Of a stretch of 64,000 bases of DNA, positions 25,836-35,397 are shown piece by piece. The notes under the pieces are model-generated. The model worked only from the letters and a program-made list of their open reading frames with translations, was not told the DNA's origin and searched no databases. Within the stretch, counting starts at the first letter, position 1; each line of letters begins with the position of its first letter. Source of the DNA: Rhodoglobus sp. (GTDB lineage Bacteria > Actinomycetota > Actinomycetes > Actinomycetales > Microbacteriaceae); assembly GCA_025464445.1 (NCBI GenBank), contig JAODLY010000037.1, positions 50,804-114,803 on the forward strand. The letters run 5' to 3'. The translations under genes and the position numbers were made by a program.

Positions 25836-27328
25836 TGCGATTTCTCCTCAGTGTGCGACAGCGACTTGTTGATTGGTTGCATCGCCCGGTACAGCTCGCG
25901 GTATGCCGCGCGCTGGCTGTCGTACCAGGGACGAGTTGTGGGGGCGGGCGTCGAAGTATTGGTGGATGCCTCGGCCGCCGGAACCGCGGAGAGACCCGGG
26001 TACAGTCCCGCGCCCACCCCCGCGAGTAGTGCGGCACCGCGCGCGGACGTCCCGCCCGGGTCGGCGGTGAGTTCCACGCCGGCAGCGTTGGCACGCACAT
26101 CCAGTGCCGCCCGGTTCGCTGCCCCTGAGCCGACAGCGACGATGCGCCCGGAGTCGACTCCGGCCGAGGCGAAAGCGTCGAGGATCTTGGCGAGTTCGAA
26201 GCCCGAGGCTTCGAGGAAGCCACGGCTGAGTTCTTCGCGTGTCGTCGTGAGTGTCAGGCCGGCCACGACGCCACGGGCCTGGGTGTCATTGTCCAGAGTG
26301 CCCGAGCCCGTGAAGTACGGGAGCACGATCAGGCGCGGCGGATGTGCGGCGGGGACGTCGAACACCGTGGCGATGTCCTGCCCGACAAGGCTGGCGAACC
26401 ATTCGAGTGCCCATCCGCCGGAGGCGGTGCCCGCGAGGGTGATCCAGAGGCCTTCGCCGATGGGATAGCTCGCGAATCCCGTGTCGCCGAGACCTGCAGG
26501 GCGACCCATCGTCGCGACCGTGAGGCAATCACTCGAGCCCAGGGCGAACACGGAAGAGGTGCCGGCACGTCCACCGGCTCCGACGAAGGAGGCGGCCTGG
26601 TCGTGAAGTCCGGCCACGATGAGGGTTCCGGCGGCGAGGCCGGTGCGACCGGCGGCGGAATCCGATACCGCACCGATGACGGATCCTGGCGCCACTACCT
26701 GGGGCAGCAGCCGAGCATCAACCCATTCGGCACCGCCGTCGCGCACGGCGGAGAGGATCTCGGTCGACCAGGCCAGCGTCGTGACATCGAATGCGCCGGT
26801 GCGAGCCGCCATCGAGTAGTCGATTGCCGGCCGCGCGCCGAGCCGCTCCGCGACGAAACCGTCCATGCAGCGGTAGCCGGCCACCTCAGCGCCGCTCCAG
26901 CCCGGCCCGCCCGCGGCGATCTTGTAGATGGAGAACATCGGATGAAGCGGTTGCCCCGTGATCGAATGCACCCGATCGCTACCAAGACGATCGCCGAGGT
27001 CGGATGCCGCTTGCATCCCCCGGCGGTCCATGCTCACGGGTGCCGGAGCGAGGGCGTTGCCCCTCGCGTCGACAGGGACAACCGCCTCACCCAGCACGCT
27101 GAACGACACCGCGAGCACGGCATCGGCCAACACGGCGGGGTCAGCGACCACAGTTCTGATCGCCGCCTCCACCGCCGCTGCCACGGCCTCGGCATCGATG
27201 GTCGCCAGACCGTCGGCACCGCGGTCGAGGGTTATCGGTACACCGGCGGAGGCCAGGAGGGCGCCGTCGGCGGAGTACGCCGCGGCCCGCACGCCGCTCG
27301 TGCCGAGGTCGATCCCGAGGAGGCTCAT
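25832..27328 (-). CDS. FGGY-family carbohydrate kinase (transport operon)
   Basis: A 498-residue sugar kinase with the ATPase phosphate-1 motif GIDLGTSGVRAAAYS, GLHDQAASFVGAG in the substrate domain, and the FGGY-C region GLTLTTTREELSRGFLEASG plus VGSGAANRAALDVRANAAGV. It is only distantly similar to the other kinase in the window (19189), so it probably has a different substrate. It overlaps the permease upstream and the FucA-like aldolase downstream by 4 bases. The order import-kinase-aldolase implies phosphorylation of the imported sugar or its ketose before cleavage. A C-terminal extension rich in Ser, Thr and Pro (about 450-475) is unusual. Confidence 0.88.
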   Translation of the reverse strand: MSLLGIDLGTSGVRAAAYSADGALLASAGVPITLDRGADGLATIDAEAVAAAVEAAIRTVVADPAVLADAVLAVSFSVLGEAVVPVDARGNALAPAPVSMDRRGMQAASDLGDRLGSDRVHSITGQPLHPMFSIYKIAAGGPGWSGAEVAGYRCMDGFVAERLGARPAIDYSMAARTGAFDVTTLAWSTEILSAVRDGGAEWVDARLLPQVVAPGSVIGAVSDSAAGRTGLAAGTLIVAGLHDQAASFVGAGGRAGTSSVFALGSSDCLTVATMGRPAGLGDTGFASYPIGEGLWITLAGTASGGWALEWFASLVGQDIATVFDVPAAHPPRLIVLPYFTGSGTLDNDTQARGVVAGLTLTTTREELSRGFLEASGFELAKILDAFASAGVDSGRIVAVGSGAANRAALDVRANAAGVELTADPGGTSARGAALLAGVGAGLYPGLSAVPAAEASTNTSTPAPTTRPWYDSQRAAYRELYRAMQPINKSLSHTEEKSQ

Positions 27329-28173
27329 TTGATGGCCCCGGCGAGGCCGTTGACCAGATAGCGCTGCACGAGGAGGAACACCGCGACCACGGGTATCGAG
27401 ATGAGCACGAGCACGGCGAAGAGCGCGCCGGGCTGGCTGAGGAAGATGCCGCGATACGCGAGCGGCACGAGAGTCAGCGGCTTGAGCTCGTTGCTGCTGA
27501 GGGTTACCAGCGGTAGCAGGAAGTCATTCCACGACATCATGACCTGCCAGATCACCACGACTGCCAGAGCGGGTCGCGCGAGCGGGAAGTACACGCGCCA
27601 GAAGATCTGCCAGGCGTTCGCACCATCCGTCACCGCCGCTTCATAGGTCTCGTAGGGAATCGCCAGGAACGACGTGCGGATGATGATGATCGCGAACGGC
27701 AGGCCCAGCGCGGAGTATGCGAGCACCAGCCCGAGCAGGGAGTTGTACAGTCCGAGCGCCTGCAGGATCTTGAATGTCGCCACCACGATGCCCGACATCG
27801 GCAGCACCAGCGCCAGGATGAGCGTGCCGAAGATCAGGCCGCGCAGGGGCACCCGCAGCCGGGCGAGGGCGAAAGCAGCCATCGACCCCACGACGATCAC
27901 TATGGCCACGGAGGGCACCGCGATGAGAAGGCTGTTCGCGGCGTGGAGGAGGATCGGATTCTGCTGCCAGACAATCACATAGTTCGAGAACGAGGGCTGG
28001 GCGGGCAGGATGCCGAACAGCGTCGTCTCCGGATTGGACGAGGGCATCAGCGACAGTCCGATCACCATGATCACCGGAACCATCCAGAGGACGGCCAGCG
28101 GAATCAGCACGGCGTGCAGCCAGCGGCCGCGGCGCGCCAAGCGACTGCGGCGGCGAACCGCGGTGGCGATCAC
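27325..28173 (-). CDS. carbohydrate ABC transporter permease (MalG type)
   Basis: A 282-residue inner-membrane subunit of a CUT1 sugar importer with six predicted transmembrane helices. The cytoplasmic EAA loop that contacts the ATPase reads YEAAVTDGANAWQIFWRVYF. The GTG start overlaps the stop of the partner permease (GTGA). No ATPase gene is in the operon, as is usual for actinobacterial CUT1 systems, which share a common MsiK-type ATPase encoded elsewhere. Confidence 0.92.
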   Translation of the reverse strand: MIATAVRRRSRLARRGRWLHAVLIPLAVLWMVPVIMVIGLSLMPSSNPETTLFGILPAQPSFSNYVIVWQQNPILLHAANSLLIAVPSVAIVIVVGSMAAFALARLRVPLRGLIFGTLILALVLPMSGIVVATFKILQALGLYNSLLGLVLAYSALGLPFAIIIIRTSFLAIPYETYEAAVTDGANAWQIFWRVYFPLARPALAVVVIWQVMMSWNDFLLPLVTLSSNELKPLTLVPLAYRGIFLSQPGALFAVLVLISIPVVAVFLLVQRYLVNGLAGAIK

Positions 28174-29060
28174 TTCTCATCTCCCGAGATGAAGCCGGCC
28201 CCGAAGACCCGCACCATGGACAGCGAACTGGCGACAGCGATCACGATGAGCACGACGCTGATCGTCGACGCGTAACCCACGCTCTGCAACTGGAACGCCT
28301 GCTGGAATGCGTAGGTCGGCAGCATCTCCGAGGCGTGTGCCGGGCCGCCCTGGGTGAGCACGTAGACGAGTTCGAACGTCTTGAGCGAGCCGATTATGCC
28401 GAGCAGCAGCAGCGAGAGATGGGTCGACTTGAGCAGTGGGAAGATGATTCGCGCTGTCGTCTGCAGCGGGCCCGCGCCGTCGATCTTGGCCGCTTCGAGC
28501 ACGCTCGTGTCGATTAGCTGGAGACCGGCCAGGTAGAACAGCATCGAGAATCCGGTCCACATCCAGATGTTGACGAAGATCACCGCGAAGATCGCCGTCT
28601 GCGGGTTCGCGAGGAAATTGCCCCCGAGCCAGTCGAGCCCGGTCGCCTTGCCCACGGAGGTAAAGACGCCGTTGAAGGGATCCATGATCCGCTGCCAGAC
28701 GATGCCGACGACCACCGGGGAGAGGATCGCCGGGATGAAGAAGATGGCGCGGTAGACCGTGCTGGCGAATAGTCCCCGGTTGAGGGCGAGTGCCAGCAGG
28801 AAGCCGATGAGGGCCTGCGGGATTATCGTGAGGGGGATCCAGTACGCCGAGTTGCGCAGCGCGATGAGGAATGTCGGGTCCTGGAACAGTTTGACGTAGT
28901 TGTCGAATCCGACGAATGTGCCGGCATTCACGCCGTCCCAGTCGAGGGTGCTCGCCTGCATGTTGTAGACGATCGGATAGACCACGAAGACGGCGAAGAG
29001 CACGACTGCGGGGAGCAGGAACAGGAGTCCTGTGATGTTCTGTCTGAGCTTGGTTCTCAT
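28170..29060 (-). CDS. carbohydrate ABC transporter permease (MalF type)
   Basis: A 296-residue partner permease of the CUT1 importer. The N-terminal positive segment MRTKLRQN precedes six transmembrane helices, with the EAA loop LEAAKIDGAGPLQTTARIIF. ATG 29060 is chosen because it gives the standard short cytoplasmic N-terminus; the upstream extension reads like noise. It lies 64 bases after the binding-protein gene and overlaps the second permease by 4 bases. Confidence 0.92.
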   Translation of the reverse strand: MRTKLRQNITGLLFLLPAVVLFAVFVVYPIVYNMQASTLDWDGVNAGTFVGFDNYVKLFQDPTFLIALRNSAYWIPLTIIPQALIGFLLALALNRGLFASTVYRAIFFIPAILSPVVVGIVWQRIMDPFNGVFTSVGKATGLDWLGGNFLANPQTAIFAVIFVNIWMWTGFSMLFYLAGLQLIDTSVLEAAKIDGAGPLQTTARIIFPLLKSTHLSLLLLGIIGSLKTFELVYVLTQGGPAHASEMLPTYAFQQAFQLQSVGYASTISVVLIVIAVASSLSMVRVFGAGFISGDEK

Positions 29061-29124
29061 GATGTTTCTCTGTCGAGCCTGACGGGGTGCCCCGGAAGCG
29101 GACCGGGGCACCCGGTGTCAGGAA

Positions 29125-30453
29125 CTACTTGCCGTTGGCCCCGTCGGACACGACCTGGATGGCTGCGGCCGCCTGCTCGGGCGTCTGCGAACCGGTAGCG
29201 ATGGCGGCGAGTGCGTCAGACACCGCCTGGTCGACCTTCGGGTCGTCGAAGTACCGGGAGTACTTGACCTGCGGCAGCCAGTCGGTGACGAACGTGTTCC
29301 AGATCGTCTCCTGCTTTTTGCTCGTGAAGGAACTCGGCGTCAGGCCGGCGACGGCCGGGATGTCGTTCATCGTGTCGACGAGTTTCTGGCCGCCCTTGCC
29401 GGCGATCCAGTCGGTCAGCACCTTGCAGGCGAGGTCGGGATTGGCGGCATCCTTCGAGATTCCGAGGGACACGTCGATTCCGCCGACGAACTGCGAGTCG
29501 GCCGCGCCACCAGGGATCGTCGGGAAGAGGAACGGCTCATAGCCGGACATTCCCTGCGACAGCGGTGGGATGTCGGCCTGGCTCTTCGTCGGGTCGGACT
29601 GCTGGATCCACCAGGCGCCGAGCGGGATCATCGCCGCGTTACCGGCTTCGAACTGGTTGACGGCACTCGGGTAAGCATCGAGGCCGATGGCGCCATCCTG
29701 GGCGATTCCGTCGGTGAAGAGCTTGCCCCAGTAGTCCAGGGCCTTGACCAGGTCAGGATTCGACCAGGAGTCCGTGCCGCTCTCGGCCTTGTAGACCAAG
29801 CCGGGGTTCACGTTGTTCGCGATCTGAAGGAACACCGCATTGCGCAGCCAGCCATCCTTCGCGGGGAGCATGAACGGAGCGGCATTGCCGCCCTTCAGCT
29901 GGGCGACCGTCGACGTGAGTTCATCCCAGGTCTTCGGGATCGTCGCGCCGGCGGCGGCGAACAGCTCGGTGTTTGCCCACAGGTTCACCGTCTGCACGAG
30001 GATCGGGAGGGAATAGAAGTTCTGGTCGCCCGCAGGGTTGCCGGCACGGGCCTGTTCGATGCCGATCGGGTAGAACTTGTTCTGCCAGTCGGCGCCCCAG
30101 GTCTTGGCGGCGCAATCCTGCAGGGGAAGCAGGTTGCTGCGGTACTGCTGGGTGAGGGCTCCGGGCTGGAGGCCGACAATATCCGGGAAGGTGTTCGAGC
30201 TCGCCCGGGTCTGCAGGTCGACGAGGTATTCGGGGTAGTTGAAGATCGTCGCATCGACCTTCGTACCGGGGTTATCGGCCTCGAACGCCGCGACCATCTG
30301 CTTGGTGGTTTGTTCGATCGGGCTCCAGGAGCGGAAGGTGACGGTGTTCGCGTCCCCTCCCGAGGTCCCGGTGGTGGCGCCTCCGGCGCAGGCTGCGAGC
30401 GAGATGCTCAGGGCAGCGACTCCGGTCAGGGCGGCTATCTTGCGTAGCGACAT
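29125..30453 (-). CDS. extracellular sugar-binding lipoprotein (ABC importer, locus 1)
   Basis: A 442-residue solute-binding protein of the CUT1 type, anchored outside the membrane by a lipid. The signal peptide MSLRKIAALTGVAALSISLAAC ends in the lipobox Cys, followed by a Gly/Thr-rich linker. The mature part has the two-lobed family pattern (TVTFRSWSPIEQTTKQMVAAFEADNPG, TWDELTSTVAQLKG, NAAMIPLGAWWIQQ). It is the first gene of an operon: binding protein, two permeases, kinase, FucA-like aldolase, class II aldolase. A GAGAGGA ribosome site precedes the ATG. Ligand unknown. Confidence 0.93.
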   Translation of the reverse strand: MSLRKIAALTGVAALSISLAACAGGATTGTSGGDANTVTFRSWSPIEQTTKQMVAAFEADNPGTKVDATIFNYPEYLVDLQTRASSNTFPDIVGLQPGALTQQYRSNLLPLQDCAAKTWGADWQNKFYPIGIEQARAGNPAGDQNFYSLPILVQTVNLWANTELFAAAGATIPKTWDELTSTVAQLKGGNAAPFMLPAKDGWLRNAVFLQIANNVNPGLVYKAESGTDSWSNPDLVKALDYWGKLFTDGIAQDGAIGLDAYPSAVNQFEAGNAAMIPLGAWWIQQSDPTKSQADIPPLSQGMSGYEPFLFPTIPGGAADSQFVGGIDVSLGISKDAANPDLACKVLTDWIAGKGGQKLVDTMNDIPAVAGLTPSSFTSKKQETIWNTFVTDWLPQVKYSRYFDDPKVDQAVSDALAAIATGSQTPEQAAAAIQVVSDGANGK

Positions 30454-30681
30454 TGCTGTGGTCCTCTCTTACTTCCTTGTAGTGAGGTATTCGTGCGAGC
30501 ACGAGTACTGCCTTTGCAGTTTAGATTTTCTGCGAATCAGCCCGCAAGGAATCAAGGAATTTCGGCGCAAGAGTTGCGATAACTTTCGTTTAAGCATCCC
30601 ACCGGGCTTGCGCAAAGACAGATTCGGAATGCCTTTCGATGGCAAGGGGAATCCGGTGGGCCGACAACGCCACGGAGGCGC
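30454..30681. other. intergenic region between the two sugar loci
   Basis: A 228-base stretch without a credible gene, the longest in the window. It is visibly less GC-rich than its surroundings. It holds the locus 1 promoter and operator in its left part. The right 130 bases, downstream of the glycosidase operon that ends at 30682, show no clear terminator with a T-tract. Confidence 0.6.
30491..30547 (-). promoter_or_regulatory. promoter and operator of the locus 1 transport operon
   Basis: On the reverse strand TTGCGG (30542-30547) is followed after 18 bases by TAAACT (30518-30523), a good -35/-10 pair. About 14-27 bases downstream of the -10 lies TCGTGC-GA-GCACGA (30491-30504), a perfect inverted repeat of 6-base arms, where a roadblock-type operator would sit, and 37 bases before the ATG. 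It does not match the LacI-type motif of locus 2, so a different regulator, perhaps the DeoR protein, is expected. Confidence 0.5.
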
Positions 30682-33171
30682 TTAGACCGGGAACGCGCCC
30701 AGGGTGACGCTCTGGCCAGCGGCGAGTCGGGTGGCGCCGAGCTTGCGACCGCGCACCTCAACGCCCGCCGCATCCAGCGTGCCGTGGTCCAGCCGCAGGG
30801 TGAGGGTGTCGCCCTCGATGTGGGCGGTTCCCCATCCGGTGCCGGTGCTGAAGAAGAACGAGAGGGGGCCGGGTTGCGCCGGGTTGAACGAGAGGGCGCG
30901 GGTCGTGGCATCCCATCGCGATCCGGTCAGGGCGATCAGCAGCGACCAGCTCGCCATCGACCGTGCGTAGTGGTTGCCGCACTCGGCCTCGTTCCACGGG
31001 CTGCGGTTGGTGCCATTGTGCCGCGCCCTGGTGGCGCGCACGATCTCGAGGCCCTCGTCGACGAGTCCCTCGAAGATGAGATGCGCGGCGACCTGGTATT
31101 CGACGCCGGTCCAGACCTCGTCGGAGTACACGAACGGGATTGCCGGGCGCCCGCCGTTCGGCCAGGACGCAAGAAGCAGCCCGCCCTCGTCGCCGAGCGC
31201 GTAGGTGCGCTGCGTGCTCTCGTGCGTCGACAGGTCGCGACGGAAGTTGTGGGCGAACACCGCGCCGATCGCACTCTTCACGTGCGCCGCGGGCAGCACA
31301 TGGCCGATGCCGACGACGTGCGCTATCGACTGGCCGAGCAGCTGGTCGCTCAGCACGCCCCTGCCGTACTGGTAGCGGTATTCGTCGACATCGGTGATGC
31401 GCTGCTCGTAGTACTCCCCGTTGTAGAGCAGTTCGTCGGTCTTCGCCGCTCCGGCCACCGCGAGCTTCGCGTAGCGGGAGCCGTCTTCACCGAGGTGGTC
31501 GGCCATTGCCGCGCTCGCGTGCAGTGCGGCGAGAAAGTACGCGTTGGCCAGCGGCTCCTCGCCGTAGAACTCGATGTCGTAGGTGTTGTGCATCCTGGCG
31601 TCGAGCACGGCATCGCCGTCGAGATCCCATTCCCTCATCGCATAGTCCATTGCCCGGGATGCCGCGGGCCAGAGCTCGGCGAGAAACCCATCGTCCCCGC
31701 TGAATTTCCACTCCCGGTAGAGCCGTAACACGGTGCCGAACTGGCCGTCCACGGCGGGCAGCATGCCCCACGGCCTGCCGCCGAAGATCGTGTTCGTGCG
31801 GAATTGCATAGCGCCCGCGGCATCCGTCTCCTGCAGGAATTCGATGCGCCGGGCGCTGCGCTCGAGCGCCGGGAACAGGTGGGCGACAGTCTGCGCGTAG
31901 CTCCAGACGTGGGTGCAGGTGCCCTCGCAACTGCCCGAGTGGTCGAAGCTGCCCTCCCAGGCGGCGAAGGTTCCGTCTTCGGTGAGGAAGCAGGTTGTGC
32001 TGCGCAGGGCGGCGATGTTCGAGGCGAGGGCGTCGATGACCGCGGGATCCAGCGTCGAGTCCCACACGTCGTCGTGGAATGCCCGGGTGGCAGCTTCGAG
32101 CCGCGGCAGGTCATTCGCGAGGTGGGTTGCCGCCTCCCAGCTCGTCGCGAAGCGCGTCGCGTAGTTGTTCTTCGTGACGACGGCGGCGTTCGGGTCGTCG
32201 AGGATGATGTGGCCGAGCCAGCCCGTCGGCCGGTTGGGGAAGCTCCAGCTGAGCAGGAACTCGAACACGCGCGTCTCGCCGGGTTCCAGTTCGTGCACGA
32301 TCCCGAGGGATCCGACTCGCAGCTTCGTCAGGTGCGACTCGAGCGAGGCGGCGTCTGCCCCGGTCATGCGGGCCATGAGCGGCGGCAGGTCGGCGTCGAG
32401 GGTGAACGCGGTCTCATCCTGCAGCAGGCCGTCGTCGCGCAGGTCGTTCCAGAACGCCTGCACGCCGTCCTGCCAGAATCCGGTGAGCCACTGCCGCTTG
32501 CTCGTCACGGAGTCGTCGGCGGTGGCGAGGCTCAGGTTGCCGTAGCGCAGGTCGTCGTCGGGCAGGTCGGAATCGAAGTACAGGCCGCGCAGGCCGGCGG
32601 CATCCCTGCGCTCGATCGTCGGCGTGCCGTCGAACTCGGGGAAGTCGGCGTGCACGCCCTTCCGCGCGCCGACCGGGTTGCTCAGCGACCCCGCGACGGT
32701 GACGACGACGGGCACCGTGCCCTGGTTGGATACCCGGTACCGGATGACCGCGCCGGGGATGCCGGAGTCAGCCGCCTCGAGCGGGATGAGCGGGGTGAAC
32801 GCCTCGAGGGATACCGCGACCGGCAGCACCTCGTCGGTGAAGTCGATCTCGAGCATCGGGTATTCGCCGCGCATGCTCGAACCCGCCAGGCGGGGGAGTC
32901 CGGCCACGCGCGGCACTGCATAGCCCTGCTCGAAGTCGTGCGGCCCCGGCAGGCGGGACTCGAGCACGCGCGTGACGGCCTCACCGCCGCGGGGGCGCGC
33001 GTGAATCGCGAAGAACGTGAACGGCAGCGAGTTGCCTTTGTCCGGGTGGTTGGCCAGCTCCCAGTCGCGGAACTCGCCGCGCGCGCCAATGGACACGTTG
33101 CCGGTGCCGATACCGCCGAGCGGGAACGCCGCAGCCGTCGCGAATCGGTCCAGGCTGCCGTGTCGCCGCAC
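30682..33171 (-). CDS. GH116-family glycoside hydrolase (GBA2/beta-glucosidase-like)
   Basis: An 829-residue retaining beta-glycosidase. The N-terminal beta-sandwich domain starts with AAFPLGGIGTGNVSIGARGEFRDWE, a GH116 hallmark, and the C-terminal (alpha/alpha)6 domain (about 380-800) holds the active site: a likely nucleophile Glu406 in FAAWEGS and likely acid/base Asp532 in NTYDIEFYG, by analogy with human GBA2 and Thermoanaerobacterium GH116. No signal peptide, so it acts on imported oligosaccharides. It is the last gene of the locus 2 operon, 3 bases after the GHL6-type gene. Known activities are beta-glucosidase, beta-xylosidase and N-acetylglucosaminidase; specificity not predictable. 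Confidence 0.88.
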   Translation of the reverse strand: MRRHGSLDRFATAAAFPLGGIGTGNVSIGARGEFRDWELANHPDKGNSLPFTFFAIHARPRGGEAVTRVLESRLPGPHDFEQGYAVPRVAGLPRLAGSSMRGEYPMLEIDFTDEVLPVAVSLEAFTPLIPLEAADSGIPGAVIRYRVSNQGTVPVVVTVAGSLSNPVGARKGVHADFPEFDGTPTIERRDAAGLRGLYFDSDLPDDDLRYGNLSLATADDSVTSKRQWLTGFWQDGVQAFWNDLRDDGLLQDETAFTLDADLPPLMARMTGADAASLESHLTKLRVGSLGIVHELEPGETRVFEFLLSWSFPNRPTGWLGHIILDDPNAAVVTKNNYATRFATSWEAATHLANDLPRLEAATRAFHDDVWDSTLDPAVIDALASNIAALRSTTCFLTEDGTFAAWEGSFDHSGSCEGTCTHVWSYAQTVAHLFPALERSARRIEFLQETDAAGAMQFRTNTIFGGRPWGMLPAVDGQFGTVLRLYREWKFSGDDGFLAELWPAASRAMDYAMREWDLDGDAVLDARMHNTYDIEFYGEEPLANAYFLAALHASAAMADHLGEDGSRYAKLAVAGAAKTDELLYNGEYYEQRITDVDEYRYQYGRGVLSDQLLGQSIAHVVGIGHVLPAAHVKSAIGAVFAHNFRRDLSTHESTQRTYALGDEGGLLLASWPNGGRPAIPFVYSDEVWTGVEYQVAAHLIFEGLVDEGLEIVRATRARHNGTNRSPWNEAECGNHYARSMASWSLLIALTGSRWDATTRALSFNPAQPGPLSFFFSTGTGWGTAHIEGDTLTLRLDHGTLDAAGVEVRGRKLGATRLAAGQSVTLGAFPV

Positions 33172-33174
33172 TGG

Positions 33175-35397
33175 TCAGCCCCAGTTGCCGCGGAGCACGA
33201 CTGTCTCCCAGTCGTCCACGCCGGTCAACAGCAATTCGGTGCGGTCCAGTTCGACGGGCACCTCGACGCCGTCCACAATCCTCGAGGCGGATGCCGTGCC
33301 GGCCGGAACGCGCAGCCGCACGGCAGACAGCGAGGCGACATCCTCGATCGCGGCGGGCTGCGGGGCGCCGTACAGGTCGAGGGAGACGACGGGCGACCCG
33401 GTTACGAGATGCACAACGAGCTCGGCGCCCCTGCGCGCCACGACGAGTTCGGTGTTGTGGTGGGCGCCGATGATGCCGACGAGCGGCTCCACCCGAGCCG
33501 CACGGCGCACGAGGGTCGCGAGCAGGTCCCGGTACGCGCCATGGCCGAGGCGGGCGCGGTTGTTGCCCAGGCGGGCGGCGGAGACGATGACCCGCCCCAG
33601 TCCCACGGTGCGCTCGACGATGACGGGGTCGTCGCTGGGCACCCCGGGCGCCGGCTGGTTGTTGTGCCAGTATGTCGCGTCATCCGTCTCGAGCACCGGG
33701 TCGGTGCGCCGGGCGAGCACCCGCACGTCTGGCGCGAGATTCTCGAGGGCGGTGATGCGCCCGTAGTGCGGGAGCGGCCAGCCGCCGAGCTCCTCGGATA
33801 GGCCATCGGTGAGCCGCAGGTACGGGAACGTGTAGCGGCCGGGAGCGCCGAAGGTCACTCCGAGCAGCTCGGCGATCACGGGGTCGACGTCGGGCACTCC
33901 GTCGATCGAGCGCACTCCGACCTCGCCAGTGACGACGAGCCCGCCGCCGGCATGCACGAACGCGGAGATCGCCTCGGCCTCTGCGGACGTCACTGCGAGC
34001 ACGTCGGCGAGCACGAGCACCCTGAAGTCGCCGAGTCGCCCGATGCTGTCCGCCCGCTCGTCCATGAAAGCCACCGGGATATGCGACTCGACGAGCGCGC
34101 GGTAGCTGCCCGTGACGGCGGCGACGAGGTCGCTCGGGGCGGTGCGCGGCTCACTGCTCGGAAACTGAGCGGACTGCTCGCCGTTGCTGGGATTCTCGGC
34201 GGCGCCGAGCAGGCTCTCCAGTTCACGCGCGTGCTGGCTTGCATAGAGGGCGGCGTAGCGCTCCTTGCTCGCACCATCGAGCCAGGGTGAACGCTGGGCG
34301 ATCCGTTCGTAGACGGGTGCGAGACGCTTGTACACCTCGGGCTCGATCGCGCCTGTCGCGTACGGCTGGTCGTCGACGGAGACTGCGGAGCCGTGTGCGG
34401 CGACGGTGAACGACTCGAACCGCAACTGCGCGGCCGACCGCATCGTGAAGTCCCAGGTGTGCACGAAGCGGCTCACGAGCACCTCGCTCGGCCGCCCGAG
34501 GCTCGACCCGTCAGAAATCCCCGCCTGGATGTAGTTCGACGCGAAGCTCGGGAACCCGAGCCCGTGCCAGTCGGTGTAACCCTCGTTCGAGCCGATGTCG
34601 GCGAGAGCCAGGTGGTCGGTGGAGAGGCCGATCACGGCATCCACGAATGTCGTCGCGTAGAAGTTCGGGACGAGCGCGGCGAGCGGGCGCTCCTGCCGCA
34701 GCACGGCGCGCTGTTCGGCGAGGTATTCGGTGAGGATCTTCTGCGAGAAGTGGATGAGATCGAGCCAGCCCTCGTCTTCCCTGCCGTCGGGCATCGGACG
34801 GCCGTACTGCGCGACGAAGGCGGCCTCGCAGCGGTAGCACACGCAGGGGCCCGCCGTGAGGATGTCGCTCCACAGCCCGTCGATCGGGTACAGCCTGGCG
34901 ATTTCCCGCACCTGGTCGAGCGCGACCTTGCGGTATCCGCTGAGCAGGCACAGTGCGGGCCAGCGTCCGGTGCTGCCACGGGACGGCGAGGGCACGAGAG
35001 CCCAGTCTGGGTTCGCCCCCGCGGCGGCCGTGTCCCACATGTTCGAGAAATACGCGAAGACGCGGATGCCGCGGGCGTGGGCAGCCCGCAGCTGCTCGCC
35101 GAACAGGTCCCGCCCGTCGAGCGCTGAGTGCCGCCTGCCAACGGTTGTGGGATAGTACGAATTGCCGTACTGGCATTTCGCGAAGAGCACGACGGAGTCG
35201 ACACCCGCTTCGGCAAGTATTTCGAGGTCGCTCTCCGGCTTCACCTCGCTCAGCACAGGGAATGCCGCGTCGGGCACGTTACCGCGCTGGTGCGGGTCGC
35301 TCCAGTCGGGGGTGTGCGCGTCGTAGAAGATGCGACGGCGTGAGGTGGCCCACCATGAGGTGTCCGGCGCGGTGATGGGGTCCAGTCGGGTGGTCAC
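33175..35397 (-). CDS. putative glycoside hydrolase with GHL6 and GH42M-type domains (possible alpha-L-fucosidase)
   Basis: A 740-residue cytoplasmic protein. The N-terminal part (about 15-400) looks like a TIM barrel: GVDSVVLFAKCQYGNSYYPT, RGIRVFAYFSNMWD, and a Cys cluster CVCYRC in GLWSDILTAGPCVCYRCEAA typical of hypothetical glycosyl hydrolase 6 domains. The middle (about 430-640) resembles the beta-galactosidase trimerisation (GH42M) domain (LVLADVLAVTSAEAEAISAF, GGGLVVTGE). That pair is also found in GH151 alpha-L-fucosidases, which would fit the fucose-like pathway next door; this identification is a hypothesis. The GTG start overlaps the esterase stop by 4 bases. Confidence 0.7.
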   Translation of the reverse strand: MTTRLDPITAPDTSWWATSRRRIFYDAHTPDWSDPHQRGNVPDAAFPVLSEVKPESDLEILAEAGVDSVVLFAKCQYGNSYYPTTVGRRHSALDGRDLFGEQLRAAHARGIRVFAYFSNMWDTAAAGANPDWALVPSPSRGSTGRWPALCLLSGYRKVALDQVREIARLYPIDGLWSDILTAGPCVCYRCEAAFVAQYGRPMPDGREDEGWLDLIHFSQKILTEYLAEQRAVLRQERPLAALVPNFYATTFVDAVIGLSTDHLALADIGSNEGYTDWHGLGFPSFASNYIQAGISDGSSLGRPSEVLVSRFVHTWDFTMRSAAQLRFESFTVAAHGSAVSVDDQPYATGAIEPEVYKRLAPVYERIAQRSPWLDGASKERYAALYASQHARELESLLGAAENPSNGEQSAQFPSSEPRTAPSDLVAAVTGSYRALVESHIPVAFMDERADSIGRLGDFRVLVLADVLAVTSAEAEAISAFVHAGGGLVVTGEVGVRSIDGVPDVDPVIAELLGVTFGAPGRYTFPYLRLTDGLSEELGGWPLPHYGRITALENLAPDVRVLARRTDPVLETDDATYWHNNQPAPGVPSDDPVIVERTVGLGRVIVSAARLGNNRARLGHGAYRDLLATLVRRAARVEPLVGIIGAHHNTELVVARRGAELVVHLVTGSPVVSLDLYGAPQPAAIEDVASLSAVRLRVPAGTASASRIVDGVEVPVELDRTELLLTGVDDWETVVLRGNWG

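Noticed and set aside
31804..33801. A 665-codon open frame on the + strand opposite the GH116 gene
   Set aside because: It is an antisense frame of high-GC coding sequence; its translation is rich in Arg, Val, Gly and His without any domain pattern, while the reverse strand encodes a complete GH116 enzyme.
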